Origin: Parapristionchus giblindavisi
Taxonomy: Eukaryota > Nematoda > Chromadorea > Rhabditida > Diplogasteridae
Reading direction: 5' to 3'
Assembly: GCA_943737045.1 (NCBI GenBank)
Contig: CALSFV010000130.1
Coordinates: 1-64,000 of the forward strand
Length of the DNA stretch: 64,000 bases
Part shown: one piece after another, positions 44,189 to 64,000 of the stretch
Position numbering within the stretch: the first letter of the stretch is position 1
Layout of the letters: every line of letters begins with the position of its first letter
Program-made: the position numbers and the translations under genes
The notes under the pieces: generated by a model
Seen by the model: the letters and a program-made list of their open reading frames with translations, nothing else
What the model was told of the DNA's origin: nothing
The model's database searches: none

Positions 44189-45106
44189 GATACTAATCTT
44201 CCTCTGACTATTATTATGGTCTTCTTCTCATGGATCAATCTCCTTTTCTATTCCTCCCAACTAATCAACAGTCAATATGATATCGGATGCTATTCCCCGG
44301 TTTCTCTGTATTGATCCTTAATCTCCCACTATAAATTCGGTTACGGTAGATTACGGTATTCTAGATGTTTTTCTTTCATTTCGTGTTTAGACTTCACATT
44401 GAACCGGTTGACAATTCTAATCTGACACCAATGCCTTTTCATCTGAACTACTATATACAACAACATATTAACTCATATATATTCATATGATTGTTTATCT
44501 TTTGTTTTCTTATCTTTTGTGTGATAACTTGTTAGGCTATATTATGTACGAGTGTAGTTAATGTCTTATTATAAAAGTAATTATAATAAGATTCAAATTA
44601 TGAGATTCTCTATTTTCTTATTCCTCTTCTTTTCCTTTATATTCTATTATATTCACCCTTATTCTTTTATTTGGGTTGTGTATTCATTTCTCTTCTCTTC
44701 TCCATATACCGTACTAATTTATTCAATATTGTTTTTGTTGTTTCAGATTGTTTGGGTTAGTCGGTATTCCTCTATTCATTCATTCATCTTCTCTTCTCTT
44801 CTATCTATATCTAGTCTTTCATTCATCTTCATCATACTATTAGTACAGTACTCCTTCATCTATCGATTGATTGATTGATCAGCCCCTTAATTGCCTTCTT
44901 CTTATCTTTTCCTTGTCACAATAGAATTATTCTCCATGAGACCAACCATTTCTTGTGCTTTTACATCGCATAAACAATATTTCATAAATATATTCATTTA
45001 TTCTTTGTAATTTATCCGTTCACATTCGGGATGCAATAATATTTACAGTAGTTATAATGAATATGCAATGGGATACGGTAGTTGTAGATATAGATTGTGC
45101 ATAAAG
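44189..45106. other. Intergenic between SCaMC and NELF-E
   Basis: AT-rich. A hydrophobic 105-codon frame at 44561-44878 is Phe/Ser/Ile-rich, without splice context, and is best read as composition. The likely NELF-E leader begins after the acceptor-like TAGTTGTAG ending at 45087. Confidence 0.55.
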
Positions 45107-46732
45107 ATGATGCGAGATATATTGATTTTCCCTACGTCTTTGACTTCAGAAGAGAAAGCATTCAAAGAAATGCAGGATAAATTAAAAGCATTTGTGAGTT
45201 GATTACGGTAGTAATTGGTACTGTAGCTAGATGACTATTGTATTGATTGATTTGTAGAGAAAGAAGATGGAAACAACGAATTCTACTATAAGTCGGAATG
45301 AAATAAAAGAAAAGGAAATCAAGAAAAGAAGTAAGTATCTTATTATGATAATGGTAGAATATTGTCTATTGGTTCCATTTGATATTTATTATTTTAGTAT
45401 ACGATAGCTCTTTTTATTAATGCTTACATTACCATAGATAATGTGTTGATTAGTTGTGATAATGGTTTGAGTTCTATTTCAGAAATTGAAGAAGCTCAAT
45501 CAAATACTGAAGAATTAAGGAAGAAAATAGCATCGGGAGTGATTAAGATTAAGAAAGTATTGATGATGATCGATTGATTGATTGATTTAATGAATTATAT
45601 TGTAGGTAGATGATAGTAATACATTCAAAAGAGCAAAAGGATTGGAGAAGAGATTATCAACTGATCGAAAAGATTCATTAAATAGTGATGATGGGGTAAT
45701 ATACTTTATTGTCTGTTAATATACTTTAATATACTATATTATCCATTAAGTATACACTTCATATATATATCGATTGTAGATCATTTCTCCTCTTGTATCA
45801 CCAACAATTCGTGATAGTCCTGTGAAGAAAGTTCATGAACCACGACCATCTCCTCAATTGTATATACGGTAAGTTTATACATTTATTGATTGATTCATCT
45901 TTCATTTCTTCTTTCAGTGGATGTGCATTAAGTGAACCTCTACTTGAAAACCTATTCTCTCCCTTTGGAACAGTGAGATCAATCGATATTGATTCAAGGA
46001 AAAGGTACGGTAATGATTGTATTGATTGAATCTATCAATCGATAATTATAGAACTGCAATGTTATGGATGAATTCTCGTGAAGAAGCAGGAGCAGTGATC
46101 GATAAGGTACTTTGATTACTGTAGATTACTGTAATTGTATAATTATATTTAGTTGAATCAAACTAGTGTTGATCATTGGACTCTTCATGTTTCATTTGCT
46201 CTTTATCCACGATCTTGTCCGTCTAAAGGTTTCTATCACATTATGTTCATTTGTCATTATATTGGATACTGTCGAATGTACAATATGATTACGGTAGTCT
46301 AAATATTCATATCGATTACTAATATTTCTTCAGATATAGTATCGGAAGAATCATTATCATGTTCTGAAGGAATAGCATCACCACAACCATCGACTTCATC
46401 TATTCCATCATTATTAAGTGCATGGGAATTAGCAAGTGAGATACGAATATCGTAATCCCTCTCTACTTGTATTCATATCTATTATGTCTATGTCTCATTG
46501 TATTATATACAATTCATTCCTTTCATTCAATGTCGAATATAAAATAAGTGAGTAATTGTAATATGAGAGTAAAGAGAATACAAGAGAAGAGTGTCCATTA
46601 TAATACTCATCATCTTCAATCTCAAACTTGAATGTCTTGGCTCATGAAATTTCTAAATCTTAATAATTATTTCTTTCAATTACAGCAAATCGTAAAGAAA
46701 GAAGGAAGTCGTCGATGGATAATGATGATTGA
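45107..46732 (+). CDS. NELFE: NELF-E, negative elongation factor subunit E (copy 1)
   Basis: RNA-binding subunit of the NELF complex that holds RNA polymerase II in promoter-proximal pausing. Exons: 45107-45193, 45258-45330, 45483-45556, 45606-45695, 45780-45868, 45918-46004, 46052-46106, 46153-46228, 46334-46435, 46686-46732; 259 residues. The N-terminus ILIFPTSLTSEEKAF parallels human NELF-E (LVLPGSLTEEEKAL), followed by a coiled Lys/Glu-rich stretch and a FKRAKGLEKRL segment like the human GFKRSRTLEGKL. The RRM starts at LYIRGCALSEPLLENLFSPF (RNP2-like) and includes RTAMLWMNSREEA in the RNP1 position. A short SAWELA tail matches the conserved W-containing motif after the human RRM. The Arg-Asp repeat of vertebrate NELF-E is missing. 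An in-frame upstream ATG at 45068 exists, but the homologous start is here. Confidence 0.83.
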
Positions 46733-48016
46733 TTAATTATATTTGTATATATTTATTTATTTATCATACATCATAAAAATGTTTCATCAAATAAAATACG
46801 ATTGAGATGAATAATATGTACTGTATATATCTAATTCTTGTAAAAGTGATCTCTTTCTCTTCAGTTGTACTATTATAAATCTAAGAAGAAGTCATCCTTG
46901 AATATGAATAGTAATAATTGTATCTTCTCTTCTTTTTATACAATTTTATACATTTACATTTTTATACATTTATACAATTCCTTCACAAGTACATTGTATC
47001 ATTTTCTTTCTAATAAAAAGTTCTTTCATTTCTTCGATTTTTTTCCAGAAATTTTTGTTCAGAAATTTTTTAGACAACAGAGATGCATAAGATGACTTTC
47101 TCCATATTGAGCTGACTACAATCAGCATACTTCTCAAAAATGTGTAAATGGATCGATCAATCTATGCAGAAGAAACTATACAGCCAATTATGAAAATAAC
47201 AAATATATTTCAAATATGTAAAATGGGCATGCCATTACTACGCAAAACAATGAACTATGTTAACATTCCCCCTCCATTCATTTTCCCGCAGCATGCAAAT
47301 ATATATATTCATATAGATAATAGTGAATACATTTCCACACTAATAAATTAATTCCCGCTAACCTGTATTCAGCATCCTCCTTATATTTAAATTATATAAT
47401 TAATCAGCAATAGCTCAGTTAAACTCACATCAAACAAATTTTGAAAACTGAAAAAAGGTTCTGAATTTATAAACAGTCGTTATTTCGTCATGATAGTGCC
47501 CATTAGGTATAGTGATAGGTGTCGACAAAGATATTGAACAAAATTTGACTCAAATGGGAAGTAAAAGAACATAATAATGAAAATAATATGAGAATTATCG
47601 AAATGTACAAAATAGACGCACAACTAAAACAATTTTCAATGCAGGGTACCACCAGTGTACCAAACACGTACGGTGTACGGTGTACAAAACATACTGCCTC
47701 TGGGTGTTGAGCCGGCCCCGAAAGTGCAAAATTATTCCATATACTTTAGCATAATTTAAAGGGTTTTCGTGGTTGGAGCCAAAACGCTCCAGTATTTGGC
47801 AATTAGCCAACTTTTCTCGACGCGACCGCAACGCGAGCCCGACTCGTCCTCTATGTTTCCGTGGAGCCATCCAAAGCGAGTATGAGTCCAGCTTTAGTAA
47901 AGTATCATTTATTTTTACATGTATCTCCATCCTGTTTTTGCTCTTCTGGTTTCCGCACATTAATTTCATTTTCAAATTGTCCTTTAATCATTATTACAGT
48001 TCGGAATATCCCCCCA
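46733..48016. other. Intergenic, upstream of the chimeric gene
   Basis: AT-rich to about 47590, then a distinctly more GC/CpG-rich patch at about 47640-47870 (CGACGCGACCGCAACGCGAG), unlike anything else between genes here and plausibly a promoter. An acceptor-like ATTATTACAG ends at 47999, 17 bases before the next start codon. Opposed frames of 126 and 113 codons over the patch are uninterpretable. Confidence 0.5.
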
Positions 48017-49190
48017 ATGGCATCGAGTATGAGCCATCTTACTGCTCGTCTTCTACCCAAAGGAGCTTCTCCTTTGATCGTTCGTTCTCTGAGTGCTGCT
48101 CCTCCAGCTGCTGAGAAGAAGACAGAAAAGGCTTCATTCGGTAGTCTAAAGGATGAAGATCGTATCGTTAATAATCTTTATGGACGTCTTGATTATCGTC
48201 TCAAAGGAGTTGGACAACTCGGCGAAAGGTATATTTATTTAATTTAATATATTAACGGTAAGATCGGTGGATCATCTGTATCATTTATGCCTAACAATAA
48301 GTATATTATTTCATTCTTTTACCTTACACCATCTCATCCTTTCAAAACTATTCTTTTTATTTGTATCAACTTTTGAACTCTTATTGTTATTATCTTTGGA
48401 ATATCTATATAATAGTAAATGTTTAGGAAAGTATGTGATGATGTTCTTATGAACTTGGATGCTCCTGTTATTGGAAAATCTGCATTAGGAAGTGCTGCTG
48501 AAATTATCAAGAATGAACAAGTATATTTATCTATTCATTTCATTTTATTTATCACTTAAATATATTAGATTACATATTATATATCTTTAACACTGTACTC
48601 TCCGTAATCGATTCTACTATATGCTATCGAAACTTATTCCTAACAAATCTGATTTTCATTTTATATATAATTATTCATACTGATGATCTTTTATTATTTA
48701 GGACAAATCAAAGATGAGCCAGGATTTGAAGGAATTATTCAAATCTTTTGATGATATATCTAAACAACACGACAGACATGTACGTTATTATGATTATATA
48801 TACACATTGGGCTAAATATTTATGTTTTAGATGAAGTTATTCGAATCTTTTGATGAGAATGAGAAGCAACGATACGACTCACTAGTACGCTATTCTAACT
48901 ATATACAAATTTGCCTAAATGTTTATGTTCGAGAGTTACACTACACTATTTAATGATTTTGTGATTTTTAGCGGGCTGAGATGAAGTTTCATTTTCGAAT
49001 TATAACTGTATTGTCAGTATTCTTCATAATTCTCGCCTCAACCATTAAACCGAAGTCATCTGAAGATAGTGCATCTCCAGGTATTCATTTTCTTGTATAC
49101 AATTTATTTTTTTACATTTCGGAGGGGGGGGGGGTTTCGCTTAACTTTAATATTTTTACCATAACGATCGATATTTTAGCATCTTCATGA
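48017..49190 (+). CDS. Small membrane protein with NDUFV1-derived N-terminus (copy 1)
   Basis: Exons 48017-48228, 48427-48520, 48702-48779, 48831-48884, 48972-49080 and 49180-49190 give 185 residues. The first exon looks like the start of complex I flavoprotein NDUFV1: a mitochondrial presequence ([18 protein letters not shown]) and then [23 protein letters not shown], where NDUFV1 has FG.L.DEDRIFTNLYGRHDWRLKG. NDUFV1 would continue into GDWYKTKEI, but here the frame splices into unrelated exons: a short charged helical part ([19 protein letters not shown], then [18 protein letters not shown]) and one C-terminal membrane segment ([13 protein letters not shown]). I do not recognise that part. 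The protein may be imported into mitochondria and anchored by its C-terminus. No flavin or Fe-S binding part of NDUFV1 remains. Confidence 0.6.
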
Positions 49191-52100
49191 GGCCGGAATC
49201 CGATGTTCTGATTGATGACGGTTCCTTGAGCAACATTACCGATACACTTTATACGTTGTTTTTTTTTTCTTTTCCCAATCGTTTCCTTTGCAATAGTGAC
49301 CTCAATACCTCAATTTATCGATTTTCCTTCTTGCATTGATATCCTATTTACATTCTTCAATTTCTACTTGCTCACATTGACCAATCGATAATCCTTGACA
49401 TCCATTACAGTATTCTTCACATGAATCAAATACTTTATACACTGAATATTAGTGAATAAAGAAGAGATAAGAATGAATAGTGTACACACTAGGGTGGCGA
49501 GAATTGCTCTCGAATGAGCCTGTTTTGTAGTCTCTATCGAGTCGAGGTCGAATGGAGAGGATATTCGTTCCCCTTGGCAGTCTCTATCTCTCTCCCTAGG
49601 ATAATCGTTTTTAGGTCGAGTCGAAGTCGAGTCGAGCGTTTTTCAAGGCCGTGTTTGAACAAAACTAGACAAATTATGTATATTTGAAATCAGCAAAACG
49701 AGATCTTTAAAATGATACACAATTCGCATCGAATAATTCAAATTAAAATTTCTCTTTTTTTTCTTTTTTTGTCTGATGATAGCGAGATTGAAGAGTTTGA
49801 ATCTGATGACGAATTGGAACTTTAATAATAGTATTGCCATAATAATTGTTATCAAATTAATAATATTATTGTATCATAAACCAACAAATTATTTTAAAAA
49901 ATTTTTTTGAAAAAAATTGTTAAATTTGGCTTCGTTTTATAGCACTTAATGAGCTGATGTCAGAAGTTTAAAAAGTATTGAATTTGGTCAACGCAGTGCT
50001 GAGAAAAACCTTTCCATTCGATTTCGACTCGACTGTTTTTTGACTATTCGAGACAATGACCCCTCTCCCGGCTCATTCGATGAGAGAGAGATCGTAAATG
50101 CCTCTCTCTCCGATTACTCGGCCAAGACTGCCAGTGGGAACGAATACTCTTGCGCCATTCTTGCCACCCTAGTACACACCTGATTTGGAAGGAAGAGATC
50201 TAGATGAATTCTTGTAACAATTAGCATGAGAGAATGAAATAATATAGAAAATAGAAGCATAAGAGGAAGAAGGCGCATTGCCAACTATGGAGAGATCAAA
50301 CAATCTATAGTTGTTATATAGTCGATGATATAGACATTTTATTTATTGAAATGTCCTTATAGACATATATTTCTTCTGTTTACTTCAACAACAAACACAA
50401 AACTTTTTTAGAGCAATATTTTATTCCTTCTTTTATTCACAAATATGATATTCAATGAACATTAAGTTCGGTAGAATGCTTCCGCACTAGTTCGACGCCC
50501 TCTCTGAGTAAAATCTTTTGCCAATATACGTTTACTCTTACTCTAGTTAATAGAGTAGGTGAGTCTCTCAAATATGAGAAACCAATTGTCTCATTGCTCT
50601 CTATCCTCGCCCACGGCCTTAGCCACTCCAATTGTCTCATATGTGAGTCACTCAGTCGCGAATCAAGCTTACTTCGTCACTGAGTATCTCATATATGAGA
50701 CAGTTCGCTGTGAGTGTATATTTTAATCCAAGTGCACAAGTTGTTTTCACGAGTAAATTTGTAGTGACTTGTCACTACTTTCCTTTATAATTAGTTTACC
50801 CAACTGCAATAATATTATTCAAATTGGTATAAACCAATTACCTATCATTCATATTATTATCTCACTAGTATATAAGACCATTCCATCATCAACCACTTCA
50901 CCTTATCGGTCCGATCCAGAGAGTCGTCAATCTCATATTCATTCCCTCAAGTGGTTAAACCCCACACCCCATCTCAGTGGTTAAACCCCACACCCCAATC
51001 TCAGTGGTTAAACCCCACACCAACCAGTACGATCCCCCAATTGTTTATAGTATAAATAAATATATAAATATAATTCCTTTGTATTACACACTACCATTGT
51101 ACCAAATAAGGGCAAGGGTAGTCGTCCTCCGTTGTATACCATAAGTCAAACAACACTCCCGAAGGGAGTCGTTACAAAATTATCACTTGGTTTGATTCGA
51201 CTTCCACTGCATCTATAACGTGTTTTCTTTATTTTTCTGAATTAATGATTGTATTCTTTATACATACATTTATATAATGATTATTTGTACCTAGAGTATG
51301 AAACTTACTGGCATTGATATCCTCCACTACAAACTTTATTCTGTACTTTTTTACATGATCCACCACTATATCCCTTACATTGCCTACAGTAATCGGAACA
51401 TCCCTTCCACAGTATTCCAGTTCCTAAAGGAGTACTGTAACTCATTCTATTCGACTAATCAATGCTGACCAAAACCGGTAGCTGGTGTACATCTTGACCA
51501 ATTCTCATAACAATTGGATGAGTATACAATAGATATAAGAGATAATAATAGAATGGAAGATAGTAGACGATTCATTGTAGTCAATGAATATATCTCATCA
51601 TTCACTCTTTATATACTATCATATGAATCATTGTATATATGAATAAACATTGATTATTATTAGTAACCCTCTCTCTATTTGATCATGAACATACGTTCAA
51701 TGCTATCTTTACACATTTCTGCAAAACATTTGATCAGAAGATGAATTCTATCGTATTTTATTAGTCAGTTATGAGTAATATCACATTTTCATTCAATGTT
51801 GTAAACATCATCGGATTACATCTGTTCATATAATACAGATACACTCTCAGTTTATCTTTTTAATTACTTTTTTCTATAACATTTTCCTTCGATTCAATAA
51901 GCTGTACTTGATCTCACAATTATTGTTTCAATCATCACATTTTTTTGTGATTCAACTGAAATATAACGCAACCATCTTTATCAATTTCATAATAATGCAA
52001 ACAAAATTCCCTTGATAATCGATAACCAGAAAAAACATAACAACGGGCGAAACAATGAATTGAAAGCTTCTTAGTTGAGAGCTCCTAGGGTATTGTAATA

Positions 52101-52197
52101 GAGCATAAATTGGTGAATAAGATAGCAACAACAGATTAAGCACTTGTTTCCTTAGCATTTTCCTTATCTCCCGATTGATTATTATCTTCTGGTCTCA

Positions 52198-52440
<243 letters not shown>

Positions 52441-52469
52441 CTATAATATTACAATGTCAATCACAATCA

Positions 52470-52658
<189 letters not shown>

Positions 52659-53609
52659 TCAATAGAATCATTCCTAACCTGTGCCATTTAGCAAGAGGAC
52701 TCATGATTTGTGGGTGTCCAATGAGGAAAGTGGGAGAGATGAATGTTGATTCAAGGAATTCTCCTACCTTACAAAATATTCATTATTTAGTTCCATCATA
52801 TACAGTATATTGTCTATGTACTAACCAACTTATCAAGTAGTCTAGCTGCAGTTCTTGGTTCAGAACAATCAACATTATGCTTCTTACACAAAGCATCGAG
52901 AGCGTCACGTGCCTCTATATCAATCATTCAATATATTGATCTTAATTATAATGAAACAATCTAACCAGGAGTATGAAGAGTATTGGGTGGTGGCAATTTG
53001 CATTTCAGTGCTTCTTCTAATCCATCATACATATGAACTCTCTTGAATGGAGGAGTGAAGTCTACCTGAAATGTATTGTATATTAAATACTCAAGGATCG
53101 ACCCACTACATCCCATTTTATGCGAAAGAATACAATTTACAATACACATATCCATATTTCGAAAACTGATACACAATATAAAAGAGATTCTGTTGGGGCG
53201 TTTTCATATTTGAGTGATTTTTTTGCTAAATCGGATGGGTCGGTTGCCAAAACCGGGTAGGTCTTGTACACATAAAATTGTAATACAAAATGAAGGCTGA
53301 CTATTGGATTACCAAAAGAATACGAGCATTAAACATTATTGCATTAAGAAATTGAGGACTAGCAAGAGTTGGAATCAAATTAATAAGTTGTGTGGAAATA
53401 TATGATACACCCTGATATTTGTTTAAATTTACTGAAACAATATCACACTAATAAAACTAACACCAAGAAAAATATATATTATACCTTATAAGCAGGTTCA
53501 GTACCAGCTCCATTAGGATGGTATTCAATAACATATTTGCCATGGATGAACATCACCATCTCTGTAATACAAAATTAGTTAAATACTCATCATTCAATAA
53601 ACTAAATCA

Positions 53610-53789
<180 letters not shown>

Positions 53790-54031
53790 TCATTCATTCA
53801 TTATATTATCATATGAAACATGATGACAAACCTTATGATAGAGTTCAGGAGCAATACGAAGGAATAGATCAAGATTGAGATCATTATGATGAGTAATGAA
53901 TGGTTTAGCAGTTGCACCTCCAGCAATTTGATTCATAATTGGTGTTTCAACCTGGAAAAAGTTTCCTTGTGTTATTTTTATTATTTCGGATGAATAGGCA
54001 GTGCGTGAAGCACAAATATAATAAATTTTTA

Positions 54032-54169
<138 letters not shown>

Positions 54170-55070
54170 TCATAAATATTAAGTCATCAATAACGATTAT
54201 CTAATTAATAAAAGTAACCTAGTCTCTTGATCCTTGAGATCGAAATGAGTATGAGGGAGCATATGAAGACAAGGAGTAAGTTGTTCAGTTTCAACAGGGA
54301 GAACTGATAGTTCACCTGCCTTTGATCGAGTAGGATGACCTATAGTCAATCGATATTATATAATCAATCAAAAACTATAATAACCTCTGAATCCAACAAT
54401 ATCTCCTCTACGAACACGTCCGTGTACGGTAGCAAAGTCTTCTTCACCCTTATGGTACTTCGCATTAGCCAAAACCTAAAACCACGATAATAATAACTAG
54501 AGATATAGTATTTTACAGTGTGATTAATTAATTGAAGAAAATAGAATTTGGAAGAAAAATAAGAAAAGGATTGGTTCAACCTGAAGGTTCTTTCCCTCTC
54601 CATGGATATCATAGAAGATGAGTTTAGCTCCAGCTTCACGTTTGGAGAACACACGACCTATAGATATAATATGACTCATATGATGATTGGATGGATCGAC
54701 TGACCAGCAACACTCACGATAACATCTTCGACAACTTCTTCATTCTTCACATGAGCATACTTCTCAATAAAGTCAGAAAGAGAGATAGAGACATTGAACT
54801 TGTGAGGGAATGGATCTGAATCAATCGATATATCCTTTAGAACGAATACAATCCATTATTTAAGTTATCCCAAATAAAAACAACTATTCATGTCAGCAAA
54901 TGATTATTCTATTTCAATGTCATCCTTTGAAAAAGGTTCTATAAATCAACTAACTCTTTCCTTCAGCTCTTCTTCCTTCAATCATACGAACGCGCATATT
55001 GAAATATTCTTGAGGATCAGATGGATCCACTTCTTTCTCCACCTAAAAATTTAATAAACGATTATGTCAT

Positions 55071-64000
<8,930 letters not shown>

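Overview
The window is a stretch of an invertebrate animal nuclear genome. It is AT-rich, with many introns of about 45-60 bases (donors mostly GTAT/GTAA), start codons that often lie just after a splice-acceptor-like site (suggesting spliced-leader trans-splicing), and closely spaced same-strand genes that look operonic. All exon joins below were worked out by hand; every complete model keeps phase and sums to a whole number of codons. The phylum is not certain. A short Crumbs protein resembling nematode EAT-20 and the compact, probably trans-spliced gene style suggest a nematode. NELF-E and a probable HAP40, which C. elegans is generally held to lack, and a macin peptide, known mainly from annelids, molluscs and Hydra, fit a deep-branching worm or a compact lophotrochozoan as well.

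Layout. 1-4.3 kb: purine-rich low-complexity DNA with a hAT-like MITE. 4.3-13.1 kb (-): 20-exon Crumbs/EAT-20-like polarity protein ending in ERLI. 13.1-22.2 kb: gene-free DNA holding a cluster of foldback elements, including a Tc1-like palindrome with another element nested in one arm. 22.2-33.0 kb (+): FARP-type protein (FERM, FERM-adjacent, long Ser/Thr/Pro linker, RhoGEF, two PH domains) with a stop codon between the FERM half and the RhoGEF half that seems to be skipped by alternative splicing. 33.3-40.3 kb (-): run of four genes, MED22, a HAP40-like protein, NEK6/7 kinase (nekl-3) and PIG-X, possibly an operon.

40.9-64 kb: a tandem duplication with a unit of about 13.97 kb. Unit 1 carries SCaMC (Ca2+-dependent ATP-Mg/Pi carrier), NELF-E, a small membrane protein whose first exon is derived from the NDUFV1 presequence, a broken macin gene hit by a hAT MITE, an intact macin gene, and lysyl-tRNA synthetase (-). 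Unit 2 repeats this almost identically until the window ends inside the MITE. The junction lies at about 55.07 kb in an intron of KARS and an intron of SCaMC, so the window's KARS lacks its 5' exon(s) and the second SCaMC lacks its start exon. Either this is a recent duplication or two haplotypes were assembled in tandem.

No rRNA, tRNA, CRISPR array or prokaryotic feature was recognised.
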